A DNA stretch of 64,000 nt from contig MCGE01000005.1 in NCBI GenBank assembly GCA_002105175.1, positions 806,001-870,000 of the forward strand, given 5' to 3'. The translations under genes and the position numbers were made by a program. Source of the DNA: Absidia repens (Eukaryota; Mucoromycota; Mucoromycetes; Mucorales; Cunninghamellaceae). A model generated the notes under the pieces. The model worked only from the letters and a program-made list of their open reading frames with translations. It made no database searches and was not told the DNA's origin. Positions 1-10,700 of this stretch are shown here, piece after piece (position 1 is the first letter of the stretch; the number at the start of each line of letters is the position of its first letter).

Positions 1-361
1 ATGACTCCCTTTACTGCTAACAAAAATAAATACAATATTGCCATTGCTATCTTCTATTACCGTTTACTCTGTTCTTACCATACAATATAATAGCTTATTT
101 TATACGTACCCTTTATATTTTTATTTTGGTCGATCGTTCGGACCTTCAGCCTTTTTGTATATTTTTCCATTCTCCGTCTTTTTTTCTTTTTTATATTTAT
201 TTCCCTCTCTTTCCCTTTTTCTTTTTTTTTTTTTTTCTTCTTTCTTTTTTTATTTTGAATCAACTTGAAATATCATCGTAGTCTCCCTCCCATTTCTTTT
301 TTCAATACATCCTCTCCTTTGCCACTTATTATACGTAGTAGACAACACATACAAACATATC
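1..361 (+). other. 5' flank of the PP2C gene
   Basis: No gene is supported here. The stretch from about 160 to 300 is strongly pyrimidine-rich on the + strand, as are the leaders of several other genes in this window. Short open frames on both strands are low-complexity (Phe/Ser-rich on +, Lys-rich on -) and look non-coding. It is probably promoter plus 5' leader of the phosphatase gene that starts at 362. Confidence 0.6.
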
Positions 362-1467
362 ATGGACAGTAAATGCACGGAAGCTGATGGTTACTTGATT
401 GGTGTCAGCGAAGATAGAAACAAGCGATGTCGACGGACTATGGAAGATGCTCACTGCTTTATCACCGACTACAATTCCATTTCTCGTCAAGGCTTTTTTG
501 CTATTTTTGATGGTCATGCGGGCAAAGCTACGGCTGAATGGTGTGGGGAAAACTTTCACAAGGTAACCAAACAAAAAAGGCATGAAAGGTGAAGGGTGTT
601 GTATCCTAACTCACTCTTGGTTGGAAATAGACTTTGGCCGATTGTTTGAATAACGCGGGCTCGGAAACAGTGCCGGAGATTTTAAACAAGGCGTTTCTTC
701 GGGTGGACGAACAAGTGAACGAAAAGGAAGGCAAGTTCTCTGGTTGTACAGCCATTGTTGCATATATTCAAGTCAAAGGCGATCAGGTAAAAACGAACAA
801 AACGGAGGGAGAGGGGAGGATATTATATTAGGTTTTATAATACTAAAACTGGGATTATCTATGTGTAGCGTACTCTTTATACTGGAAATGTTGGTGATGC
901 TCGCGCGGTATTATGGTAAAAAACAACAACAACAACAACAACAACTTATAGACGTCATGGGGAGGGTCAGTGAATGACAACTGATATGTGATTTATTAAT
1001 AGTCGTCAAGGAAAAGCGATGCGATTATCTTATGACCATAAAGGCTCAGATGCTCAAGAAGCCAAACGGATTACGGATTTGGGAGGATTTATGATGAACA
1101 ATCGGGTGAATGGTGTCTTGGCTGTGACTCGATCACTTGGTGATAGCGTGATGAAGGAATTCGTGGTAGGCAACCCATATACAACAGAAACAAAATTGAC
1201 GGACGATGATGATTTTATTATCTTGGCATGTGATGGGGTAAGTGATTGATATCAAGTAGTTTTTGAACAAGTGGTGATGATTGACAGGGAAAGCTGATTA
1301 TCTCCGCCTTTATGTTCTAGCTATGGGATGTGTGTGAAGATCAAGCTGCAGTCGATCTTGTCAAAAATATCAAAGATCCTCAATTGGCAAGTCGGAAACT
1401 ACTGGATCATGCTTTGGCCAACTTTAGCACAGACAACCTCAGCGTGATGGTAATTCGTTTTACATAG
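362..1467 (+). CDS. PTC1: Protein phosphatase 2C, Ptc1-type (5 exons)
   Basis: Metal-dependent Ser/Thr phosphatase of the PPM/PP2C family. Yeast Ptc1 dampens MAP kinase pathways and has further roles in organelle inheritance. Exons are 362-562, 631-786, 869-915, 1003-1237 and 1321-1467, joined by GT-AG introns that keep one frame, giving 261 aa, close to yeast Ptc1 (about 280). Visible PP2C motifs: RRTMEDAH (about 24-31), FAIFDGHAG (about 46-54, metal-binding Asp), SGCTA (104-108), [10 protein letters not shown] (about 125-134), [14 protein letters not shown] (about 169-182) and ACDGLWDV (about 210-217), ending in [11 protein letters not shown]. The protein is almost only catalytic domain, with no membrane segment or long tail, which favours Ptc1 over the larger Ptc2/3 or Ptc5-7. 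Stop is TAG. A poly(A) signal AATAAA lies at 1644-1649. It converges with the LEA2 gene at 2144. Confidence 0.93.
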
Positions 1468-2143
1468 ATTATTACTCCTCATCCCCGACCCTTTTTTTTT
1501 CATGTACAGTCCCCATCCCCTCCACTTCAGTTTCTCGTCCTTTTTATTTCTATTTTTGATGTAAAATCTTTACTAGTTTATCTTTATTATGTATTATTAG
1601 TCCATTTTTGTTTTTATCAATTTGATCACAATCACATTCATCTAATAAAGAAATCATAAGAAAAACATTATTTATGTCTTATCAAACAAACAAACAAAAA
1701 AATAAATTGAAATCTGATTCATGCAGTAGATGTGCAATGCAAAAACTAGTGAAGGATATATATTAAAATATATATAGCAGAACCAATGGCATGAATATAA
1801 GCAGCTAAAAAAAAAAGGACACAGTGATCTAAATGCGGAACCTGAAAAACAGCCTACTCAAAATAGATAATGATTAATGCCAAGACAGCCTTGTTTTTAG
1901 CACAATTCAAGTAGTATGAGAAGACAATTGTTTTGATAATGTTTGGTTTTTATTATACATAATTGAAAAAAAAAGGTTGGATAGGGAATAGAGACATATA
2001 TATACACGTATAAAATAAAATAGATCTATATGTAATTTATGGTAATGGAGTCCGTAAAAAAAAAAAAAAAAGCGGGTAACATGACTATACTATAAAGATA
2101 CTACATAATAATAACAATAATAAAATGGAAGGGGGGGGTTAGA
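1468..2143. other. Convergent 3' intergenic region
   Basis: This gap lies between two convergent genes. It holds the 3' UTR and AATAAA (1644-1649) of the phosphatase and the 3' flank of the LEA2 gene. The rest is AT-rich with A-runs (for example near 2057). Nothing gene-like was seen. Confidence 0.6.
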
Positions 2144-3175
2144 TCAAGAGGAACCAGCCAAAGCGGAGAGAGATGCACCAGAGACACCACCTGCACCAAG
2201 CTGCGCCAATTCAGACGGACAATCTATGGACGTTGATTTGGAGATGGTGATAGAGATCGGAATCAGACCAAATTTGACTGTAGGAATCACATCATAATCA
2301 ATAGTGATGGGTCGTTTCTCAGATCCGTCGAGGCCACATTTGCTAAACAGGTCGTTCAAGATACTTTGGTCATTGGGGTCGGAAATGTCAATTTTGATAG
2401 CAAACGGGAAGGTGAAGGTGGTGACTTTTTGTTTCGCGATCACTACATTGTCCTTTTCGCCGCCACCTAGTTGCACGTCATGATGGTTTGGATAGTAGGC
2501 CTTGGCCACAATCGATTCAAAAGTGATTCCTTCCACATTGGGGTTGTCGACTGAGATTTGGAGTTGAAATGCCATGTTGATCGTATTGCCGCCTGTGATG
2601 TTGACGGAGGGCTGGTTTTCGAGACCGCTCATCTGCACCTGGGGCATCTTGAATAAAGCAGCAAGTACACCAACCACAATACCAAGCGCAACCAAGATCA
2701 ATAAAAACACACACGAGCAGTACCGCGCCCAACGGGGACAGCATGTACAACATCCGCAGCATATCTTGTCCATGCAACTCCGTTTCCGTTTGCCAGGCAT
2801 CCGTAACATGCCGCGATCAGCTTCATCGTCCGAGTCGTAAGAGGTGTTATTGTGCGAATGCTGGAAGCCTGCTGGCATACCTGGTGCGCTAGTCAGTTTG
2901 ATATCGGACATACTACCTCGGGAGGGCTGGTAACCACCAGTAGGGTAGTTATGGTACATGTCAAGATCGTCAAATGAAGGTCGTCGATGGTTGTTGTCGT
3001 AAAAATTTTTGTCGTGGTTGTAGTCAAAAGGGCTGGCTGGATACCCGTGAAATGGTGGTGGCGGCGATGTGGAGTAGTTGTAATCTGTCACGGAATCATG
3101 TTGGTGAGAGGGTGGAAATGGGGGGGCAGGACTGGAGTGCTTTCTATTGAATTCATCGTTTTGATACATTGTCAT
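2144..3175 (-). CDS. LEA2-domain single-pass membrane protein
   Basis: Single-exon gene of 343 aa from the ATG at 3175. An in-frame open stretch runs upstream to 3265, but it has a hydrophobic, non-typical sequence, and ATG 3175 starts the polar Gln/Pro/His/Tyr-rich tail (MTMYQNDEF). Order: about 140 disordered cytosolic residues, a Cys-rich basic patch (CMDKICCGCCTCCPRW), one membrane helix (VFLLILVALGIVVGVLAAL), then a beta-rich C-terminal half with the LEA2/NDR1-like pattern LQISVDNPNVEGITFES. LEA_2-domain proteins (Pfam PF03168) occur in plants and fungi as type II membrane proteins of uncertain role; the fungal ones are thought to act at the vacuole or plasma membrane. The Cys cluster next to the helix suggests palmitoylation. 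Stop is TGA, a minority choice in this window. Confidence 0.75.
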   Translation of the reverse strand: MTMYQNDEFNRKHSSPAPPFPPSHQHDSVTDYNYSTSPPPPFHGYPASPFDYNHDKNFYDNNHRRPSFDDLDMYHNYPTGGYQPSRGSMSDIKLTSAPGMPAGFQHSHNNTSYDSDDEADRGMLRMPGKRKRSCMDKICCGCCTCCPRWARYCSCVFLLILVALGIVVGVLAALFKMPQVQMSGLENQPSVNITGGNTINMAFQLQISVDNPNVEGITFESIVAKAYYPNHHDVQLGGGEKDNVVIAKQKVTTFTFPFAIKIDISDPNDQSILNDLFSKCGLDGSEKRPITIDYDVIPTVKFGLIPISITISKSTSIDCPSELAQLGAGGVSGASLSALAGSS

Positions 3176-4366
3176 GTTGGTATATAATAAGGTAGTATAA
3201 ATTATATATGAATATATATGTGTATGTATAAAAAGAAGAAAGGAAGGACGAAAGAAAAAAGGCACAAGAAGAAAAGGAAAAAAAAAAGTCTTTTATTTTC
3301 GAGACCTCTCAAAAGGAGCAGAATTTTAAATCTCAGCTACTAAAAGAGTTATTTATATTCCTTTTTAAAACTTTTAACACCATGACTTTCCAAGTTTAGT
3401 GTCCAGGTACATTGTTGTTATTTTGGTTCCACCTTAAGAATTGGGGGGGGGTTGCTTATTTGTAATGAGATTGGTTTAAACATAATCAAGCCATCGCTAG
3501 GCGGGTAGATCTGCTTCGCTATGAGATCATAATGAAGAAGTGGCGCTTGAATTTATGGATTGCCACCATTGGTACTTGTCTCAGCATATTCAATTATCAC
3601 AGGTACCCTCTTTTTGGATAATCTGATTTCAATTTCATTGTTGATAACAGGTGTCTCCCTTCTTAATTTTTCTTGTGGGTGATAGGTGGGACAAAAACCA
3701 CTCATTTAAGTGGACGGCCCATTTCTATACCGAAATTGACAATTAATACCTTGCATGTGTGTATATAAAAATAAAACAAGCAAGAAACAAAAAAAAAAAA
3801 AACTGTCATCATCTTCATTGTTACAGTTTGGGTTGGTATACGTTGTCTTTTTTTAGTCGGAACTGAAATTCAATTACTGATAAAACTAAATGGTCTTTTT
3901 TGGGATTTGATTTGTTTCGAGACTTTTACCCCTGACTTTTTTTCCCGGCCTAGGATATTTTAACACTCCGTTTCAGCAGATCTTATGCACCGACACCTTT
4001 CAAAAGAGCAGTGGACTATCTACATCTGTTGAGCTCAGAATACAGATATGTGCGTTTTGTGTGCCAGTGATTTTTTTTTAATGTTGCCATAACCCATACG
4101 AAGGAGAAAAAAAAAGGTGAATTTCAATCAGACCTGTCAAACAATAACATATAGTCGGTCGCCTGAAGAAATTTTTTAATTTGAACAAAGAATAATAATA
4201 AATGATACAAGTCATTCTTTATAGAGATAAAAAATGTAGTAAATGGCCTTTATTGTGATTACAATGAATATAAAAAAAGAGATAAATAGGTATAACAAGA
4301 GAGAGAGGGCTAACTAGAATTGACAAAAGGGGAAAGACGGGTAACGAGAATGATAATAGGGAAAAG
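3176..4366. other. Gene-poor region
   Basis: Between the divergent side of the LEA2 gene and the 3' end of dymeclin. It contains AT-rich DNA, A-runs (about 3788-3802) and a G9 run (3443-3451). I found no supported coding exon, tRNA or repeat copy. The first 100-200 bases above 3175 are presumably the LEA2 promoter. Confidence 0.5.
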
Positions 4367-7300
4367 CTAATCTAATTGCTTGGTTGTATTTGCAAAACTT
4401 GAAGATGAGGAGGAAGATGATAAGACATTTGCTGTTGAGCCACCACCATTGTCATTCATTGTAGTCGTATCTTGCGCATTGGTTATACGATAAGATTCAA
4501 GAATACGCGCCTTTTCTTCACTCCAGTAGATGAACGTCCGGCGATGAATGAGAGCCCACACATAAGGTACAAAAAATTCGTCCGAGTGCTCTTCCTCTTC
4601 ATATTGAAATTTCAGGTCATCCATAGGTTGAAGTCGATGTGTTGACCATGTCCTTGCCGCTTGTTCAATCAGATCCAGTACGTCAGTTGTAGAAGGTGAT
4701 TTCAAATTGGCTTCAGAGACACGCGCATGGAAGTAATTGATCACGCTTTCCACATTGCTTGCAACTTGCGTGAATCGAGATTGACGTCGGAATGGAATAA
4801 AATTTTCTCGTTTCAGTAAAAGAGCATAAACCAGTTGTGTGTTGTGTTTGAGTCGATGGGTCAGCGTAGCATTGATGATTTCTAACATGATTAATAACAG
4901 ATCTTCATACACCGCGATATCCATTGCTGAATGAGAGGGTACTTGCTGTCCTATTTCTTGCACTTTAGCTGTCCATTTTTGGTAACGCCGAGCGATCAGT
5001 TCAAAAACCCTGATGTCAATAAACAGAAATCGTTAGTGCCTTAAAAATATTGCTTATTATACTTTCATTCTTTAACACGCCCTCCCCTTTCTTTTCTTAA
5101 TATTCATTACCCAGTAAGGCGTTGAGCAACGTAGGCATGCATATCCAGTATTGAGCCCGACATGTTGGCCAAAATAGCAAGGCAATTTGTATGAATGTAG
5201 ATATCCTAAAAATACAACCAGTACATGAATATAAGACATATAATCACGTAGCACCGCCAACTTTCTTCTTTTTTTAGTTTTGAGATCTTACCTTTTGATG
5301 AGATAAATTGAATTGCAGAGTCCTTATCAATACAAGAATTGTAAGGCCACCCAAAGATATTGATTTTAGCAAGGGCCGTTCCGTAAACCAAGTAAGATTG
5401 TGTACCATCTAGCCAAATTAGAAATAGAAATCAATTTGGTTGAATCCAGCAACTCTCCCCCTACCCGCATTTGCTTCTTCCTTTCTCGGTCTCTTACCAC
5501 TTTTTGGATGGTTTCATTGTTGACGTCATCTTGACTAAAGATCAGAAGTATAATCGTCAAAATATACAGCTGTGAAAAGTTTGTTGATTGATTTTCAATG
5601 GATTCATATATCATCTTGAGCATAGGAATATACTATGTGGAATATATACGGTCAGTCGCCACCTTACTTGCCGTTTTCTATTTTTTTTTTTCTTTTCTTA
5701 CCAGCGTTTCAGGATCAGTTCTTGATAGAATGTAGACCCGAAATGATTCATTTTCAACAAGTATCAAATAAAATAGAAGCATCCGTTCCTCGATATGTAA
5801 AGATCTATCAGTAGAGTAAATTAAAATTAAAATAAAGTCAGTTTTCCATAATTCTCATCAATAAACATCTGTATCCCAAAAGGTACTTACTGGCAAAAGA
5901 TATTGTACAGTTCTTTAAATGCAATCAAATGAGCCTTTCCTTTACTAGTATCCTGATCTGAAGAGAGCACTTCATATCGCACAAAAAAAAGGGGGTAGAC
6001 GGGTAAGCCACCACAAAAATATGAATATAATGCCAATCCTTAATATGTATGTACTTACTGTGGAAATCCCGTAACTCAGCAATTGAATTTCGATATTGAC
6101 GTGATTGAGTTGAAAGTAACAGAATCAATAATAGACTTCGATCGGCGACAGGCAAAGGGTCAACATCACCAGCAGAGGTACGTCCAGCAAAGAAGTAACT
6201 GTAAGCACTGTAAACAACGCTTGATGATTGTGCAGGCGGTAGATTTTGTTCAATCACATTGTCTAATAGTTTTGCTAATAACGCATTTGTCCGGTTCCTA
6301 TAGAGCAAGCGTCCCCCCCCCAAAATAAATAAAAGTGATCGTCAGCCCATCAGGCACTTTCCATTTTCGTTTCGTCCTTTGTATTTGTGTTACCCAAATT
6401 GATTCAACAATAGATCTAAAAAGTAGTTGTTTTCCTCCAGCTTGATATGATGTAATTGTGTAGAGAGCAATACAAGTAACGTGTTTAGTAGTTCCACATA
6501 GAGTTCATACATCGAGTAATTAGCACTAAATAAATGAGAAAGAAAAAACCCAGTCAGTGCTATATTCAATATCATTTTACTCTCTTTTCTCTATCAGCAC
6601 ATGTTTTTTGACCATTTGTACTTACTTTGAGTCAATATTGATGAGCAAGGTCAATAGTATATCTAGGAGTTGCTCCGCTTTCGGTCTGTCATCGTCAATT
6701 ACTTGAGGAAGGATAGGTAGGTTTTCAGGATCCAAATCAGTATTATCACCTTTGGCCAGTGGACAATCACCTTTGTTAAAAAAAGAACGCATTGAAGTGT
6801 GAGTTTTTTTTTTCACCTTGTCAATCCTTTCAATTTCTTTTTCCCTACCTTTAAATTGCTCAACAATTTCAACATGTGTAAGATTGCCAACGAAATGCTT
6901 CAAGAACACCCGAGCCAGGAAGAGGCTATTGTACGCCGGATTAGGCACAGACCTACGGGGATAATTTGTTTAGTTTTAAAAGGTCATTTTCAAACGACTT
7001 CCCCTTTTAAGAAAAACAATAACAACAACAACCAAACTTACAAAGTATTTGAACCTTTCAGTAGATGTAATTGACTGAGCAGATGTAGAAGTAATTTGTT
7101 AAGGTTTTGAGTCTTGATATTATTGGCGGCCAATTCAATAGATAAACCCACGGTATCCATTTCCAAATCAAATGCGTCCTGTCTATAAAAAAAAAGACCC
7201 CGTCCCCCCATCCCAGTCAGGTACCAGACATACAGAGGTTAGTACTAGACACATAAAATTTGGTCACCCACCTCGCCCCCTCCCCGCAACAAAACCCCCC

Positions 7301-7870
7301 CCCCACTTACATAGTGTGTTTTGCCGAGAATTTGCGACTGTTCAATAATGACGCCCAAAACGTCGTATCCTTCAAATCAAGAGCCGCTGTTGAGCAAAGA
7401 GCCTTTAGTGCAATAGTATGTGTTGCACTGAAATGATGAGAGGGGTTTTTCAAAGGTGGAGGTGATGTAGTAGAGTAGGACATTGCTGTAGAAGATGAAG
7501 GTAGAGTTGTTGATGTGGTGATGGTCGTTGCTGGAGTTGTTGAGGCTGCTGCTGCTGCTGTTGTTGTTGATGTAGGCGTTTGCGATGAAGGAGTTATGCC
7601 AGACGAAGGCAAAACAGGTAATGGCTTGGTGGTCGATGAAGATGAACGGGAGATGGCACCGAGCGAAGCAAAAGAATCAGATAGTTCATTGGTGGGTGAT
7701 TGTTGTTGCATATAAGGAGGTGAAGCCGGTGATATAGGTGAGCTGCTGTTGTTTTGATAGAGGGAAGGACGTCTAAAAGAATGTTTATCGCTCGTCAACA
7801 ATGTTTTATTTGGCGCAGCCAGAGCAGGCAGCACCGGAGGACTCGTAGGAGGAGCAGGAGGAGGATTCAT
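4367..7870 (-). CDS. DYM: Dymeclin (Golgi-associated DYM family), 12 exons
   Basis: Exons on the - strand: 7870-7311, 7182-7042, 6952-6849, 6770-6626, 6525-6394, 6297-6059, 5957-5891, 5804-5702, 5632-5498, 5408-5292, 5205-5111 and 5009-4367. All junctions are GT-AG and the frame holds through every one, giving 826 aa. Dymeclin is a Golgi-cycling protein needed for secretory traffic; human loss causes Dyggve-Melchior-Clausen dysplasia. Recognisable blocks: [18 protein letters not shown] and [13 protein letters not shown] (middle), [50 protein letters not shown] and the C-terminal [18 protein letters not shown], all close to animal dymeclin. Unusual: the first 135 or so residues are a Pro/Ser/Thr/Ala-rich low-complexity extension before the conserved start ([15 protein letters not shown]), so the usual N-terminal glycine for myristoylation is not at the start. 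Stop is TAG. Confidence 0.92.
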
Positions 7871-8739
7871 TCGAAAAGGAATGGAAGAGAGAAGAGAAGA
7901 GAAGGAGGCGTCTTTCTTTTTCTTTTTCTTTGCAAGTTAATATGGAGAAGAATGAAGAGTATAAAAGAGGTAACGGAATCGAATATTTTATTTTTTGTTT
8001 GATATTGGAATAACAAGAAAAAAAGTAGGGAAATACAACAAAAGTTCCTCTGTAATATTAATTTAAAATCCCGCCATCAAAACTGTGATCATTTTTCGGC
8101 CTATTGATGAGATTGCACTGTACTGTACTGTTGACATCACAGAAAGCAATAGTCAATTTGTTTTTTGGACTAGATACTGTTAAATGAAGTATATTATAGT
8201 ATGGATATAGCACAGTGGGGCACAAAAAAAGTCGTGACTGGTGCGCCTAAGTCGGGAACACATCTATTTGAACCTGCAAAAAATGCGGCTCCTTAAATAA
8301 AATGTGATAGATGAGTAAATAGTATTCATCACAAGAGACCTGTCAACTAAACATCTCATAGAATGGAAGCTAACTGTGACTAAATCTATGCAAAAAAGTG
8401 TCTTAACTAGATCGCCGCATGCTGGTGGTTTTTTGGTGACGACTTTGTTGCAGATATTAAACTAGAGAAGGTGACATGAGGGGGGAGGGCTTTTTTGAAC
8501 CCTTCCCTTATAGTCTTTGCTTTGAAGTACGAGAGAGTAGACGTATATATGAATAACTCAGAAATCGCTAAAACTGAAAATAGATGGCCAGCTGACGACG
8601 CGATATATTCTCCTTGTCGGTGTTTCAAGTTTCAATTTTCTTCCTCCTGTCCTTTTTTGCTAGATTTTTTTTGTTAAAAAAAAAAACTGTCTAGATCTCC
8701 CATTTGCCCTTCCAGCACAAAGTAGAAGTTGTAGACATT
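7871..8739. promoter_or_regulatory. Divergent intergenic region, dymeclin / small gene
   Basis: This gap separates the dymeclin start (-) from the five-exon small gene (+), so it should hold both promoters. An AAATCCCGCC box lies at 8066-8075; the same word occurs upstream of urease and in the repeat family. No TATA box is obvious. An open frame on the - strand at 8407-8628 begins with TTG rather than ATG and is not supported. Confidence 0.4.
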
Positions 8740-9506
8740 ATGCCAGGTAAGCAACTAGAATCAGCTGATACGTAGTTATCAAAAAAAAAAATAGAAAAAG
8801 GATATATTAGAACCCTGGCCCAGACGATATTATTGTCATTATTACTACAATAATTTTTAGGAAACCATCCCAGAAAACCATCCGATAGGAGGGACTCCTT
8901 CAAACATCAGCAACAAGGGCAGACACAGCATCATCAACAGCTTATGAATAAGAAAAACACACAAGGTAAAAAAAAAAAACAGTTATTGGATAGTTGGTTC
9001 AATTTGTATACTTAGACGTTTTGCTTCTTGTTATTGAAAGGGCGACACAAGGATACCCATTTTAGCGGACCGAAACGGCAGGCCCATATTAGTTTGAATA
9101 GCTTCAATAACTCTGAAGTAACTGCATTTTTGAACAAACGTAATTTATGACAAAAAAAGGGGGAAGCAGTCTCAGTTTGCATCGGTAACAGAAGTATCTG
9201 AACTCATTGACTCGTACACACTTGAATTTATTAGGTTATTCGGATACATTAATGGCATTTCACAACTCAAAATTGGATGATTCTATAAGGCCTGTCAAAT
9301 ATGAAAATCAAGAAAAGGCATGGGGTAACAAAGGACTTGGATCATCATCTACCTGGGGCCAGAAAGGTAAAACCAAATAAATAACGATATATGTGTTACA
9401 TGCGTTTTACTGATAAGATATTGTTGGATGACTATCCTTTTACATAGCTGGTACGATGGCGAATGGACAAGATTTTTTATTAGAATTAGTTAATCGATCA
9501 AAATGA
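8740..9506 (+). CDS. Small basic protein of unknown function, 5 exons, 133 aa
   Basis: I do not recognise the family. Exons: 8740-8746, 8861-8965, 9041-9139, 9235-9366 and 9448-9506. Each junction has GT and AG, all four introns are phase 1, and one frame continues throughout; that would be very unlikely by chance. The first exon supplies only ATG CCA and one base. The product starts MPGNHPRKPSDRRDSF, then a Gln/His stretch, then HFSGPKRQAHISLN, then NSEVTAFLNKRYSD, then a Gly/Ser/Trp region (KAWGNKGLGSSSTWGQK), and ends MANGQDFLLELVNRSK. No membrane helix or signal peptide is visible. The polar N-terminus and short conserved-looking blocks recall small scaffold or RNA-associated proteins, but that is a guess. 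It faces the yippee gene tail to tail with 68 bp between stops. Stop is TGA. Confidence 0.7.
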
Positions 9507-9574
9507 ATAATAAAAAATTTGTATATTTATATCCTTTGACTTCAGCAAGGGGCATTAGATGTTAGTTGTTTTAT

Positions 9575-10050
9575 TCAATCTTCATAGTATGTGTTTGAAG
9601 GTATTGATGTTGTCTCTTTTACTATTTTTTGTTTTTCTACAATAAATTTGTCTTCTTTGAATTTTTGTGATGACTCAACAGCATGAATGTATTTCCAGCC
9701 CAATTTGTTATGACAATGGATACAACTAATTTCGGCTATTGTATGTATTCCTGTTATCAACATTCGTTTTTCCTTTACACCTAACTTGATATTGTTGATC
9801 CATACTACCAAATATGCTCTTCCTGTCTTTTAATGAATGAGATTATGATCATTATATTATATTATCATGGGCAGTAGTGGTGGTGGTTATGGTAATAGAG
9901 GTGGTTGTTTATTTGTACCTGTCCTTGGAAAGCTTTTGAAATAATATCATCTTGATAAATGAGATGGGTATTACAATGAGCGCAGCTGTAAATGGTGCGT
10001 CGATCATCCAAGTAATTCAAATGTGTAGTAATATTTCGATAAACGGTCAT
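9575..10050 (-). CDS. MOH1: Yippee-like zinc-binding protein (YPEL/Moh1), 2 exons
   Basis: Exons 10050-9919 and 9826-9575, with a 92-bp intron whose acceptor is the AG just before position 9826; using the next AG would break the frame. Product is 127 aa, the usual size. Zinc ligands are C23/C26 (YSCAHC) and C79/C82 (ISCIHC), the paired CxxC of the yippee fold. Family landmarks seen: IISKAFQGQTGRAYL across the splice, MLITGIHTIAEISC, NKLGWKY and ESSQKFKEDKFIVEK. Yippee proteins are small conserved eukaryotic zinc proteins related to the cereblon/MIS18 fold; yeast Moh1 is linked to stationary-phase survival and the GID ubiquitin ligase. The tail after residue 110 (TTSIPSNTYYED) is not conserved. 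Stop is TGA. Confidence 0.93.
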
Positions 10051-10700
10051 TTGTCAGGCGAAAGGGTAGCTTACGAAATGAATTGGAGGAGGAAGAAAGA
10101 TGGAAAAAGAAAAGGATACAAAAAGATGTTTTCTGGACAAGATAGCAATGATGGTATAAGAATTGGTTTCTTTGCTTTATCATGGGATTGCTACTTGTGA
10201 TGCTGATCAATATCGGAAAAACATGAATTGCTAAATCACCTGCTTTTTTTTAAAAAATTCTTATGGATCAATTTAATCATTAAAAGTGCTGTACTGTATA
10301 TTATTAATGATTTTGTCTTGATCCATGCATCAAAAATGATGATCTCCGCCCCTTTTTTGATAATTTTGACTGAAGCTGACCAAGACCGTGCACGAACCAC
10401 CTTTTTTTTGTATGTATATGAAATAATTGTTGGCTAGACCATTTATTTCTGAAACGTGTATTCAAACCATATCAAGGTCATTAAGATACTGTCATTGAAA
10501 TAGAAATATAAGGAAATCCAGTCGAATTCTTTTTCCCACCTGTCCTTCATATGATCAGAGTGTCTCAATCGTGGTTACACAACGTTGGAGGACGCTTTTA
10601 ACCACCGACCGTCGCTCACAAAAATCTTGGGGAAGAAGCTATTTTTTCTTTTCTTTTCCCTTTTCCTTTATTCCTTCTTTTCAAAAAAACTTTTACCTTT
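10051..10700. promoter_or_regulatory. Divergent intergenic region, yippee / alpha-beta hydrolase
   Basis: About 650 bp between divergent starts. It should contain both promoters. I see a pyrimidine-rich leader just before the hydrolase ATG (about 10645-10700). No TATA box stands out, and the short open frames are unsupported. Confidence 0.4.

Noticed and set aside
38..268. Open frame of Phe/Ser/Leu-rich sequence, and a Lys-rich frame opposite it
   Set aside because: Low-complexity translation of a T/C-rich leader; no support as protein.
3176..3265. Longer N-terminus for the LEA2 protein
   Set aside because: The extra 30 residues are hydrophobic, translate AT-rich leader DNA, and would precede a tail expected to be cytosolic; ATG 3175 is preferred.
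10228..10437. 69-codon frame in the divergent promoter region
   Set aside because: Low-complexity hydrophobic translation of AT-rich DNA; no splice or promoter support.
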